DNA of 64,000 nt from Paraburkholderia hiiakae (GTDB taxonomy: Bacteria; Pseudomonadota; Gammaproteobacteria; Burkholderiales; Burkholderiaceae): contig NZ_CAJHCQ010000014.1 of NCBI RefSeq assembly GCF_904848665.1, forward strand, positions 62,001-126,000, given 5' to 3'. Of the stretch, positions 9,204 through 18,500 are shown piece after piece. Position numbers and translations under genes: made by a program. The notes under the pieces were generated by a model. It did not search any database and was not told the origin of the DNA. It worked only from the letters and a program-made list of their open reading frames with translations. Position 1 is the stretch's first letter. The number at the start of each line of letters is the position of its first letter.

Positions 9204-9968
9204 ATGAACATCCGTGTTGGCACAGCGTCGTGGACCGATCCGACACTCATCAAGAGCAAACGGTTCTATCCGCCCGGGTGTAGCAGCGCGGAAGCTCGTC
9301 TGCGCTTCTATGCGACTCGGTTTCCGCTCGTTGAGGTGGACTCCAGCTACTATTCGATGCCCAACGGGAGCAACTCCGTTCTGTGGGTCGAGCGCACACC
9401 GTCGGACTTCGTTTTCAACATCAAGGCGTTCCGGCTTTTCACGGGCCACCAGACGCCGCGCGATATGTTTCCGAAGGACATGCAGCCCGCATTGCCGCAG
9501 AACGGGAAGAAGAACCTCTACTACAAAGACATGCCAGACGACATTCGTGCCGAGCTTTGGAGACGCTACTTCGAGGCAATAGCACCCTTGAAGGATGCAG
9601 GAAAACTTGGGGCAGTGCATTTCCAGTTCGCACCATGGATTACGTCGGCACCTGACGGGCGCGTGCACGTCGAACATTGTGCGGAATGGATGGCCGGTCG
9701 TCATCTAATGGCCGTCGAGTTTCGCAACCGCAGCTGGTTCGATACAAAGCATTCTGAAGCGACGCTCGCATTCGCACGTGAACATGGACTCATCAACGTG
9801 GTGGCCGATGAGCCTCAAGGATCAGCCAACTCGATTCCTTCCGTGTGGGAAGTCACGAACCCTGCGCTTGCGCTGGTACGCCTGCACGGGCGCAACCACG
9901 AGACCTGGAACATCAAGGGCGCAACCGTTGCGAGTGATCGCTTTAACTACGACTACAACGACGATTAG
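9204..9968 (+). CDS. DUF72 family protein
   Basis: A TIM-barrel-like protein of 254 aa. Family signatures are the opening VGTASWTDPTLI, the YPPGCSSAEARLRFYATRFPLVEVDSSYY segment, FNIKAFRLFTGHQTPR, and VEFRNRSWF with a final YVRLHGRN-like LVRLHGRNHETWN. Biochemical activity of the family is unclear; roles linked to DNA or iron-sulfur clusters have been suggested. It starts 11 bases after dnaE2 (RBS gcggag), so it is probably in the same SOS-induced transcript. The end is close to the NYDYNDD tail, a little shorter than some relatives. Confidence 0.88.
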   Translation: MNIRVGTASWTDPTLIKSKRFYPPGCSSAEARLRFYATRFPLVEVDSSYYSMPNGSNSVLWVERTPSDFVFNIKAFRLFTGHQTPRDMFPKDMQPALPQNGKKNLYYKDMPDDIRAELWRRYFEAIAPLKDAGKLGAVHFQFAPWITSAPDGRVHVEHCAEWMAGRHLMAVEFRNRSWFDTKHSEATLAFAREHGLINVVADEPQGSANSIPSVWEVTNPALALVRLHGRNHETWNIKGATVASDRFNYDYNDD

Positions 9969-10253
9969 TTATCCGAACTGTCAGAAAAAATAAGGAGCAT
10001 TGCTGCGTCCGTGGCACAGACGCATGTCGTGTTTAACAACAATCACGAAGATCAGGGGCAGCGTAACGCGCGCGTGCTGATGAGCCTTCTCGGCGACGGC
10101 GCGGTGTCGGCCGTGACATGAGCGATACCAGAGTGCGGCCAGTCTCAGCCGTTCGTGAACGCAGCAGTGCGGACATCCGGACATCCAAATGTCTCTTCGA
10201 GCCACGAAGCTGTCAGTCAATTCAAGCGAGAAGACTTAGAAGCTGTTGCGAAA

Positions 10254-11062
10254 TTAATTAGACAGCTTTAGTCGACTCCAGCAAATCATGGAACAGGCAA
10301 GCGAAAGGAAGGCCTCGTGAATATAGGCATGTCGTTCATAGCGAATCTTCAAGCGTCTGAAGGAATGCAGCCAGGCAATCGACCGCTCGACGACCCAACG
10401 CGTTTTGCCCAGACCGCTACCGTGCGGTGCGCGCAGCCTGGCAAGCAAAGGAGTGATGCCACGCTCGCGCAAGCGTCGGCGGTGCGCGTCGGAACTATAG
10501 CCTCGGTCGCCTTGCACGATTTTGGGCTTGCGCAACGGGCGTCCGCGCTTGCCGCGCAAGCAGGGAATCGCGTCTACCAGCGCATCCAGCTGGGTGACGT
10601 CGTGAACATTCGCACCAGTCAGGATGACCGCGAGCGGGATACCTTGCGCGTCGACGATGATGTGGTGCTTGCTGCCGAGTTTGCGCCGGTCCGTCGGATT
10701 GGGGCCTGTTTTTTTCCCGCTGCCATCGCACGAATTGAAGAGCTGTCGACGATGGCGCGCGCCATATCGAGCTGTCCGCGACGACGCAACTCCGCCAACA
10801 GCGTCTCGTGGATACGTTTCCAGACACCCGCTTTCTGCCATGCGACCAGTCGTCGCCAGCAAGCGGTGCCCGAACCGCAGCCCATCTCCTGGGGAAGCAG
10901 ATTCCACGCAATCCCTGAGCGCAGCACAAACACGATGCCGGTCAGTATGGCGCGGTCCGGCGTCGGTTTGCGGCCCGCGTATCGGCGATTGCGCGGCGCT
11001 CGCGCAGGCAGCAGTGGTTCGATGAGTGACCACAGTTCGTCGTCTATGAGTTCTTTGGCCAT
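10254..11062 (-). CDS. IS5-family transposase made by -1 frameshift
   Basis: DDE transposase encoded in two overlapping frames. The first frame starts at 11062 (MAKELIDDELWSLIEPLLP) and contains GRKPTPDRAILTGIVFVLRSGIAW and VDSSSIRA. The second frame supplies KLGSKHHIIVDAQGIPLAV, the central Asp region, and the C-terminal VVERSIAWLHSFRRLKIRYER with the catalytic Glu. The frames meet at a run of seven A on the coding strand (T run at 10709-10715), reading GGA AAA AAA C, where a -1 slip joins them. This is the known expression mode of IS427-group elements, so I call it functional rather than broken. Its stop lies inside the left inverted repeat. Confidence 0.88.
10709..10715 (-). promoter_or_regulatory. 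A7 slippery site for -1 frameshifting in the transposase
   Basis: Seven consecutive A on the coding strand form an A_AAA_AAA heptamer in the first reading frame. Slipping back one base switches to the downstream frame exactly where protein similarity changes frame. Confidence 0.75.
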
Positions 11063-11296
11063 TGCTTCCTGTCGAGCAAAACAAGACAGAAAGTTAACAG
11101 CAGTCGGGAAAAGTTAACAGCCCCTATGGGTAATTTCGCAACAGCTTCTTAGCAGTGCAAGCGCGGGCACAGGCGACACGCAATCCAGGAGCGGGGCAAC
11201 AGACTTCTCTTACGACAGGGAATCATGCCGCTGGTTGCGGTCAGCCTGCTCACAATGTCGGAACCGGGTAGCGAGCTCACCGCCGGTATGCCTCTC

Positions 11297-11623
11297 TTAG
11301 TGGCACTGGTCGTTCCAGGTGTCCATCGCCGAATCCTGGGTAAGACCGTAGTCCTCGACCCAAACACGTCCTTCCACCCCTTGCTGAGGATAGGCAACAT
11401 CCTTCATCCCGTAGCTGCCGATATTACCCGCGACGACATCCCCCTGATCCGGATCGTGGCCGCCATACCACTCGAGAACATAAAACCCACGCTGTCCGCT
11501 GGCGATGAAATAGTCGCACCCCGACTGCGTGTAAACGACGACGGCGGTGTCGGCACGGGCGTAGGCACCGATAAGCGCGAAGGAACAGGCAATCGCCAAA
11601 CCAAGCTTCTTGAACGTCTTCAT
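11297..11623 (-). CDS. small secreted hypothetical protein
   Basis: Starting at the ATG at 11623 the protein opens MKTFKKLGLAIACSFALIGAYARADT, a clear Sec signal peptide with cleavage after ARA. The mature part of about 85 residues has two Cys (SGCDYF and NDQCH) that could form a disulfide. An upstream in-frame TTG/ATG pair (11653/11647) would only extend before the signal peptide. No family is recognised. It lies next to the IS5 element and is not interrupted by it. Confidence 0.6.
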   Translation of the reverse strand: MKTFKKLGLAIACSFALIGAYARADTAVVVYTQSGCDYFIASGQRGFYVLEWYGGHDPDQGDVVAGNIGSYGMKDVAYPQQGVEGRVWVEDYGLTQDSAMDTWNDQCH

Positions 11624-11653
11624 ATCAGAGTTTGAAAGCACAACCATACGCAA

Positions 11654-12142
11654 TCTAAATACCGACCACTGACCAGTGAGCTGTGAAGCGGAAGCCTTTT
11701 AGCGATCTGCCGCTCGAGGATAACTACCCACCCTTCTCTTTCACGGGTCCGATGAACTGCTTGCATCCGTCAGCCGGCCTGTTCATGAGTGAAACGCGCC
11801 GTCCTGATGGACGCGTAGCCATGTCGAGGTGAGTAGGGAGTTCTCGGAAAGGCTAGTCACGCGCCTCGAAAACTTCGCGAGATTCGGATCGACGCGGGGC
11901 AACAGGACGCCTGAATACTTCACTGAACGCTCGGTCGCAGTGCTTTTCACCACAATCTGTCGCATTCCGCCTGTCGCCTCGGCTAGTCAATGGACATCCG
12001 TCTGCGAGCGAGACAGCGGAGTCGCTAACGAGTGTTAGCGAGATAGCCGCGCCTTTCGATGCACCGGCTCTCGCGCGGAAGGTCTCACTGTCGACAAAGC
12101 TCCGCTAGTTCAGGAGCATGCTGCCGTCCGATTCGAGGCTCG
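11654..12142. other. intergenic stretch
   Basis: About 490 bases without a supported gene. Short open frames on both strands lack ribosome binding sites and familiar sequence. No strong repeat or RNA fold was noticed. Confidence 0.35.
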
Positions 12143-12496
12143 TTAGCATCTCCACCGGCACACCACGACCGGTTGCACGTAGACCGGCTGCATAACATAT
12201 ACCGGTCGTGACGCTTCCGCTGCTGCGGCTCCTGCTGCCACCGCAGCCGCACCGGCCAGAAGCCCGGCGCCGATAGCGTTCATCGTCTGTGCCCGCCTCG
12301 CCGAATCGGTTTCCGCTGCTAACGATGTCGTCTGGTACATCTGCAGCTCACCGTTGCATTTGTCGCCCCAGGTCGTGGGGTTCGCCGCTTTGCATGCCAG
12401 AAACGTCTGCCGGTCTTGCTGGGCTGCACTTTCCATTTCGGTTGTGCATCCACCAAGGAGCGAAACGGTCACCGTACCTAAAACTATTTTTTTCAT
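12143..12496 (-). CDS. small lipoprotein
   Basis: A 117-aa protein with a lipoprotein signal: MKKIVLGTVTVSLLGGC, with lipobox LLGGC, so Cys17 should be acylated and the protein anchored in a membrane. The mature region has a helical ERR-rich part with two Cys, then a glycine/alanine-rich membrane-like segment (GAGLLAGAAAVAAGAAAAEA) and a C-terminal PVYVMQPVYVQPVVV tail. Glycine-zipper-like segments of this type are common in outer-membrane lipoproteins. Its promoter region faces the upstream region of the repeat protein at 12889. Confidence 0.7.
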   Translation of the reverse strand: MKKIVLGTVTVSLLGGCTTEMESAAQQDRQTFLACKAANPTTWGDKCNGELQMYQTTSLAAETDSARRAQTMNAIGAGLLAGAAAVAAGAAAAEASRPVYVMQPVYVQPVVVCRWRC

Positions 12497-12888
12497 GACT
12501 TAGACCCCGCTTATGTAGTTGATTTATCTCCTATATGATTCATTATACGGTGCTGCATAGTCGATAGCAGCCATGGGCCTGCTACCTGATGACGCTCGCG
12601 CCCCGATTGCGTCATGCCAGGACAATAGTCAGCAACCGCTAGCGCCACAACACGAAGCGTTTGGAGAGGCTGATACCAGAATCGGGGTTGCAGCGATTAA
12701 CTTCTCAGATGGCAGTCGGCCAGCAGCGGGCGACCGTCTCGCTGAGTCAAGGGGCCTAAGACTCGCCAAAAGGAGACGCTACAGGCGACGCGCTTTAAAC
12801 GAGCATTGGCGACATGGTGACGCATACAGATTTCTTACACCACCCTATATAGTTGATTAATCAACCTACTTTTCACGAAGGAAATCTG
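12497..12888. other. divergent intergenic region with a perfect palindrome
   Basis: About 390 bases between the lipoprotein gene (minus) and the repeat-protein gene (plus). It contains the 14-bp palindrome GTTGATTAATCAAC at 12852-12865, 24 bases before the repeat-protein ATG. A related half-site (TAGTTGATTTATC) lies about 20 bases before the lipoprotein ATG on the other side. Both genes may therefore answer to one regulator. Open frames in between look spurious. Confidence 0.4.
12852..12865 (+). promoter_or_regulatory. 14-bp palindrome, candidate operator
   Basis: GTTGATTAATCAAC is perfectly self-complementary and lies directly upstream of the secreted repeat protein's ribosome binding site. 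The regulator is not known. Confidence 0.45.
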
Positions 12889-13221
12889 ATGAAGGCCGCC
12901 ATTCGAATCTTTGCAATCATTTGGCTATGTCTCGCTGGCGTCGCACACGCGCAAATCGGCTATATGCAAATGGGCAACCAGCGAAGCTATACCAATGGTG
13001 TTACGGCAACAGAAATCGGAAACACGACGATGTACAGCAACGGGATGTCGGCGACCCGGATTGGAAATCAGACGATGTACTCGAATGGAGCGACTGCTAC
13101 GCAAATCGGCAACCAAACCATGTATTCCGACGGCGTAACTGGTACACAGATTGGAAACCAGACAATGTATACCAACGGTCGCACATGTACTCGACTCGGG
13201 AATCAGGTGATGTGCAACTAG
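12889..13221 (+). CDS. secreted protein made of 15-residue tandem repeats
   Basis: The ATG at 12889 follows a good RBS (gaagga) and opens MKAAIRIFAIIWLCLAGVAHAQIG, a Sec signal peptide with cleavage after AHA. The mature protein is almost wholly five 15-residue repeats of the pattern GNxTMYSNGxTxTxI (first copy MGNQRSYTNGVTATEI, last copy GNQTMYTNGRTCTRL) and ends GNQVMCN. The two late Cys (RTCTR and VMCN) may form a disulfide. The regular Asn-Gly-Thr repeat suggests a beta-solenoid or surface-adhesive strip; function is unknown. It lies 180 bases upstream of the GIY-YIG protein. Confidence 0.8.
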   Translation: MKAAIRIFAIIWLCLAGVAHAQIGYMQMGNQRSYTNGVTATEIGNTTMYSNGMSATRIGNQTMYSNGATATQIGNQTMYSDGVTGTQIGNQTMYTNGRTCTRLGNQVMCN

Positions 13222-13399
13222 TGCCACATCACACATCAATAGGTCCCGGGACATTGCGGCTCCAGGGAATCCTTATACTGATCTTTGCTCAGTGCTCGCC
13301 CAAAGCGAGTGTCGAAAATCATCTCCTACCGGAAAAACAAACTAGATATCTGTGCGGTCGCGGTCAGGGCCGCCCGCACGCATAACCTTGTGAGAGACC

Positions 13400-15085
13400 G
13401 TGGCTTTAACTCTAGTAATTCTCGTCATCCTCGTCGCGGCCCTGCTGTGGCGTTATTCAATCGCCACCAACGCACTATCTGCAAGCAAGAAGGAGTCGGC
13501 CGACCTAAGCGTGCGCTTCGAAGCGTTGCGAGCAGCAAAGGAAGAGAACGACGCTGCGAACGCGGCTGCGGCTGCAACTTTGAGGGAGCAACTGGTAGCA
13601 ACGACAGCGGACAGGGATTCTCTCGCCCAGTTTTCGAGCATACGCGACACGTCGGTCGAGGCCGACCGAATAAGGGCCGAAGCTGCTCAGGTCCTGATCT
13701 TTGCTGAGAGCAAATCGGCTGCGTCGCTCGCGGCCGCCGAGAAAGAAGCAGCCCGCCTGGTCGCGGAGGCAACCGCAGAAGGCAAGAAGAAGCGCGGAGA
13801 GGCGGAACTGGAGATTTCGCGTGCCAGCGCGCACGCAGCGAAGGTTATCGAGGACGCTCAAACACGAGCAGAGGAAATTGGCGGTGATGCTCTGCGCGCG
13901 CTCCATGAAGCCGACCGACTGACGGCCACCGTTGCCGCGCTGAAGAACGTCATCGATGGCTATGGGGATTCGTATGTGATTCCCAGCCACAGTTTGCTGG
14001 ACGACCTGGCACAGACCTACTCACATACAGAAGCCGGCAGGCAGCTCAAGGTTGCGCGCGATTATTCGAGGTTGATGGCAACGCAGAGGCGGGCGGCTGA
14101 ATGCGACTATGTCGAGAAAGTCCGTCGAGATACTGCCATCAGATTTGTGGTTGATGCGTTTAACGGAAAGATAGACTCCATCCTTTCGCGAGCCAAGGTG
14201 GACAACTTCGGCACGTTGCAACAGGAAATCAGGGATGCCGCTGCTCTCGTGAACAACAATGGCGCCGCATTCCGCAACGCGCGAATTCGGAAGGAGTACA
14301 TTGACGCGCGCGTTGAGGAACTGGTCTGGGCGGTGCGCGCGCACGAACTTCGCGAACGTGAGAAAGAGGAGCAGCGGCAGATTCGCGAGCAGATGCGTGA
14401 GGAGGAGAAGGCTCGCCGCGAGTACGAGCGCGCAATCCGTGATGCTGCAAAGGAAGAGGATCTAATTCGACGCGCCATGGAGAAGGCGCAAGGTCAGATT
14501 GCACGCGCCTCGGAAGAGCAGAAGGCTCAGTTCGAGGCCCAGCTCGCCGAGCTTGAGGAAAAGTTGCGTCAGGCGGAAGAAAAGAACCAGCGCGCACTTT
14601 CAATGGCGCAACAGACAAAGGCCGGCCATGTTTACATTATTTCCAACATTGGATCGTTCGGCGAACACGTCTACAAGGTTGGCCTGACGCGGCGCCTTGA
14701 GCCGTTGGACCGCGTCCGGGAACTCGGTGACGCGAGCGTGCCGTTCTCGTTCGACGTGCATGCAATGATCTGGTCGGAGAACGCCCCTGAGCTCGAGCGT
14801 ACATTGCATCGCAAGTTTTTCGAGACGCAGGTCAACAAGGTGAACCCGCGCAAGGAATTCTTCCACGTAGGGTTGGCGGATCTGCGCGCTTCCGTTGAGC
14901 AGATGGGGCTCAACGTCTCGTGGACGATGACCGCCACCGCTGCGGAGTATCGCGAGAGCCTTGCGATTGCGCGACAGATTGAGGCTGACCCGGAGCGCCG
15001 CGACAAATGGTTCAGGCAGCAAGTCGCCTACGAGGCGGCCCTGGACAACGACGAGGAGAGTGCCATGGATGCTGCGGCCGTATAA
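13400..15085 (+). CDS. membrane-anchored coiled-coil DUF4041/GIY-YIG (T5orf172) nuclease, SNIPE-like
   Basis: 561 aa with a GTG start (MALTLVILVILVAALLW), giving one N-terminal membrane helix at residues 2-18. Residues 25-130 form an Ala/Glu-rich coiled coil. Residues 135-310 fit a DUF4041-like region (IDGYGDSYVIPSHSLLDDLA, ARDYSRLMATQRRAAECDYVEKVRRD). A second charged coiled coil runs to about 408. The C-terminal GIY-YIG/T5orf172 domain shows HVYIISNIGSFG, VYKVGLTRRLEP, DRVREL, ELERTLHRKF and KEFFHV, which supply the expected Tyr, Gly, Arg and Glu. This order matches the recently described SNIPE anti-phage nuclease, which sits at the membrane and cuts phage DNA as it enters. The function here is inferred from architecture. 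Confidence 0.85.
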   Translation: MALTLVILVILVAALLWRYSIATNALSASKKESADLSVRFEALRAAKEENDAANAAAAATLREQLVATTADRDSLAQFSSIRDTSVEADRIRAEAAQVLIFAESKSAASLAAAEKEAARLVAEATAEGKKKRGEAELEISRASAHAAKVIEDAQTRAEEIGGDALRALHEADRLTATVAALKNVIDGYGDSYVIPSHSLLDDLAQTYSHTEAGRQLKVARDYSRLMATQRRAAECDYVEKVRRDTAIRFVVDAFNGKIDSILSRAKVDNFGTLQQEIRDAAALVNNNGAAFRNARIRKEYIDARVEELVWAVRAHELREREKEEQRQIREQMREEEKARREYERAIRDAAKEEDLIRRAMEKAQGQIARASEEQKAQFEAQLAELEEKLRQAEEKNQRALSMAQQTKAGHVYIISNIGSFGEHVYKVGLTRRLEPLDRVRELGDASVPFSFDVHAMIWSENAPELERTLHRKFFETQVNKVNPRKEFFHVGLADLRASVEQMGLNVSWTMTATAAEYRESLAIARQIEADPERRDKWFRQQVAYEAALDNDEESAMDAAAV

Positions 15086-15307
15086 GCAACTGAACGGGCC
15101 AACCTAACGTTGCGGCGATTCTGGCCCACTCATTCATCCATCCAAGGCGCGAAGCTATCCGCGTCGAGCGAGGACGGCGGGCACCACCGATCGTCGCCGT
15201 GAGCCTAGTACGGGGCACGCGCGAGCCGCACGCGCCGCGTCTCTAACGACAGGCCTACGACTTCACACATATCTTGGGATCCCTTTGATTTTCACGCGGT
15301 TTTCCGA
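15086..15307. other. short convergent intergenic region
   Basis: About 220 bases between the GIY-YIG gene and the end of the transfer block. No gene or clear terminator hairpin was identified. Confidence 0.3.
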
Positions 15308-15556
15308 TTAGACCGCGCGAGGACTGTAGCGGCATTGCCTTTCGGCCCTCGCTGCGTCTTGCGCGCGTTCGGCCTTTCGGTTCCGCCGCTTCTGCCGCAT
15401 GCACGCAGCGCGCATGTGCTTGTCCTCGAGCACGGCGACGTCCCCGAAATCATCGATCGTCTCTAAGCGCCCGATTCGCGCATCACATAACCCGCTTAAC
15501 CAGCATCGCACGCTCTGCGCGGCGCTTGGGCAAACGGGCTGTGGCCGTTCGAGCAT
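15308..15556 (-). CDS. small hypothetical protein coupled to the relaxase gene
   Basis: 82 aa. Its ATG shares one base with the relaxase stop (TGATG), the same coupling seen throughout this block. The second half is strongly basic (ACMRQKRRNRKAERAQDAARAERQCRY), which would suit nucleic-acid binding. No family is recognised. It is the last frame of the long minus-strand transfer block. The overlap is the main reason to keep it. Confidence 0.45.
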   Translation of the reverse strand: MLERPQPVCPSAAQSVRCWLSGLCDARIGRLETIDDFGDVAVLEDKHMRAACMRQKRRNRKAERAQDAARAERQCRYSPRAV

Positions 15557-18500
15557 CAGGGGGTCGGCTTACTGTCGTCGGAGGGCTTTGGCCAATCCTG
15601 TGCCGGTCGATGGGTTTGGGGCTTTGGCGGTGGATCCGTAGGCGAAGAGGCACCAGGCGTGCCGAGCGCGTCCTGCACCTGCTGGTCGACGCGCGCGTGG
15701 CGATACTGGTCCATCGCCCGGTTCAGTCGCCCGTCGCTGAACTGCACGCGCAACCCGGCGTCCACGGCCACCCTCGCGGCCGCCAACTGGTACGCGTCGT
15801 CGCCAGTCAGTTCGAGCGTATGGCCGAACTTGCCCTGCGCGAGCCGCAGCCCGGTTTCGATGGCGGACCGCTCCGCCTGCAGCACCTGAACACTGGTGCC
15901 ACGATCACGAACAATGTCGCGGCCGTCATACCGATAGGTGACGTGGCCACGCTCGTTCACCGACCAGGACAGACCAGGCGAGCGGAAAATGATCGCATTG
16001 TATTCGTCCTGCGCGTGCTGCCGTGGAGTGTTCGGCCGGATCACATTGAAGGCTTCGCCGCTGATCTCGGCATCGACTTTGACCGCCCCCGATACACGCT
16101 CCGGGCCGGCAGTGCGTCGCAACTCCTCGAGCGCGCGCTCATCGCCCTGCTCCGCGCGCGTGCGCAGCCAGCCGGAAAAGCTCGGGCCGCCTGCCGCTCC
16201 GAATTTTTCCTTGAGTGCGGCCCGCTCGCGTGCGATCGACTCCCGCAGCGCGTCGTCGCGGCCCAGTTGCCCGGCGCGTGCGAGTGACGTCGCCGCGCGT
16301 CGGCCAGCCGGTGTGAGTCGCACATCCCGCCGGATTTCCGCGCGCCTGGTGTCGAACGCGGCGCGGATCTCAGCGCGGCGCCACTGTTCATTTGCGCGCT
16401 GTGTGAGCCACGCGTCACTACGGGCCACGACATGCGCTTCGCGCGCGACCGAGTATTCGCGCCAAAGTGCCGCGCGTGGCAGCTCGCGCGGAGCCGGAAC
16501 CGGCTCACCGGCCTGCTGTCGCTCATACACTGCGCGTAGCAATGGTGCGGCTTCACTCCACGACAGATTCAGTTCCTTAGTAAGGAAGTCCGACACGTTG
16601 AGGTTGCGCGAGCCCGCGCGGATGCGATCGGCGCCGTCGCGGCCCGTCGTGACCGCATATTTCGCGGGCCGCACGCCGTGTGTGTACGACAGTTCGGCAA
16701 GCAGGCGACTGGCATCGAGACCCTGGCGAATCTCACGAAACTCGGCGTGCTGACTACCTGACTCATCACGCTGCCGAAGCTCGCGCGCGAGTTGCGAGAC
16801 TACACTGTCCGAGACGCGGCCAGTGTGTCGCGGTGTGGCATACGTGGCGTCGTCGGTGCGAGAGCGGCGCAACCGGTACGGTGGAACATCAACCGCGAAT
16901 GCGTGCTGTGTCCGCAGGATTGGCCGGCTTGCCTCGAACTCGAACAACGCGTCGATCGAGTCGAACCGGTCTGGAAACGCGTCTCGCCGGTTGCCGGAAA
17001 ACCAGCCTGGCGGCGACATGCCGGATGGTGTCCGTGCCGGATGCGGCTGCATCATTGGCAGGCTGTCGAACGGATCGCCGAACGCATAGTGCCTCTCAAG
17101 CGCACGGTTGTACGCGTCCAGCCCGCTGACTGAGGGGGCTGCGTGCCCTACTCGTTGCGCTGCAGGCTCTCCATCGCGATCTGCAGCCCGTCGCAGGCCG
17201 TGCGCGGATACGGCGCCGTCTGGCTCCAGCTGGTGAAACGCATGATGCGGCAATAGCACTGCAGATCGATGTCCGATGCCGTCCACAGGGCGGCCGGGCA
17301 CGTTTCGCACAGCGTCGAAGGGTTCGGGCGCCGCGTGCGCCCCACCTGGGATAAGGTCAAACTCGGCATCGAGGCCGCCGTATCCATCATCGATGGGTTC
17401 GGGCGCGTCGAGTTCTGATTCGCGCGCGCCTGTCCCGTAGACTGCGTCGGGCGACTGGGCGCCGAATTCAAATGCGCGTCCGCTTCTGTGAAGGTGTCCG
17501 TCGAGGCCTGGGAGGGAGTCGTCTGCTCGTTCATGATGTGCCTTCAGATGTTGTGCGTAAAAGCCGCGTTCAAGATCCACAAGCATCAGCTCGCGGTCGT
17601 GGGGAGAGGATTCCTGATAACGCTGGTACTGACGGCTACCGCTGTTGAGATACTTCACTTCGCGCGCGCGGGTCGCGTACCACTCATCCAGCACGGCCGC
17701 TATGTGCGCTGGTGTGCGTCTGGGCGCAACACCCGCCTCATAACGGTCGGCCGCATCTGCCGACAGCGCCTGCAGCTTCTCTGCGGTCGGCAGTGCGATG
17801 AATTCAGGCGTGAATACGTATTCCTTGAGGTTCACGCCCTTGTCGGCGCCAGCCGGCTTCACATTCAGGTAGGCGTTGTCGAGACCGGTATTGCGCATGC
17901 GCACGGCACCGTGCTCGTGCAGCAGCGCCATGAAATCCGCATGGGTCTCGATCTGGCGATCCAGCACCGCGTCGAGAATCTGTTCCTTCAGCTCACGACC
18001 GTTCGCACGGAACAGGTCGCCACGGTAGCGGCTGATCATTTCCGATGCGTCGGTCAGCAACGTGCGCCGGTTGTCCTTCGGACTCGCAAGGCCATACTGC
18101 GCGTTGACATGCTCCTGGAACGCGTCGATGAAACTCAGGTTGGCGCGCACGTAGCCGAGCGGTTCCAGGTGCCTTTCAGCCAGCAGGTTCCAGCGCGGAA
18201 TGACGATGTGGATGTGCGGCTTGCGCTCAACCAGTTCGCCAGTCCGCTGGTCCACATAGCTCTTGATCCGGGGCAGGTGTGCCTCGGCATAGAAGCTGTA
18301 TTCGTCCGGGCGGTAGGCGTGCAGCGCGAACGCCTCGAACTCCCGGACGATCTGAAACAGCGTTTCCCGGGCGACGTGATCCTCCTTGAAGGAGAGCGTG
18401 ATGGACAGGTAACGTTCGACACCGGGTGCGGCGTTGATCGACTGGATCACTGCGTCGGTCAGGTCGAGATCACCGGCGAGCACCACGCGCTCATCAAGGT

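Larger units (their letters stand above)
10239..11148 (-). mobile_element. complete IS5-family (IS427-group-like) insertion sequence, 910 bp
   Basis: The element is bounded by perfect 18-bp inverted repeats: GAAGCTGTTGCGAAATTA at 10239-10256 and its complement at 11131-11148. A 3-bp direct repeat TTA flanks it (10236-10238 and 11149-11151), as expected for a target-site duplication in this group. One transposase gene fills it. The intact ends and matching duplication suggest a recent insertion between the DUF72 gene and a small secreted-protein gene. Confidence 0.93.
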
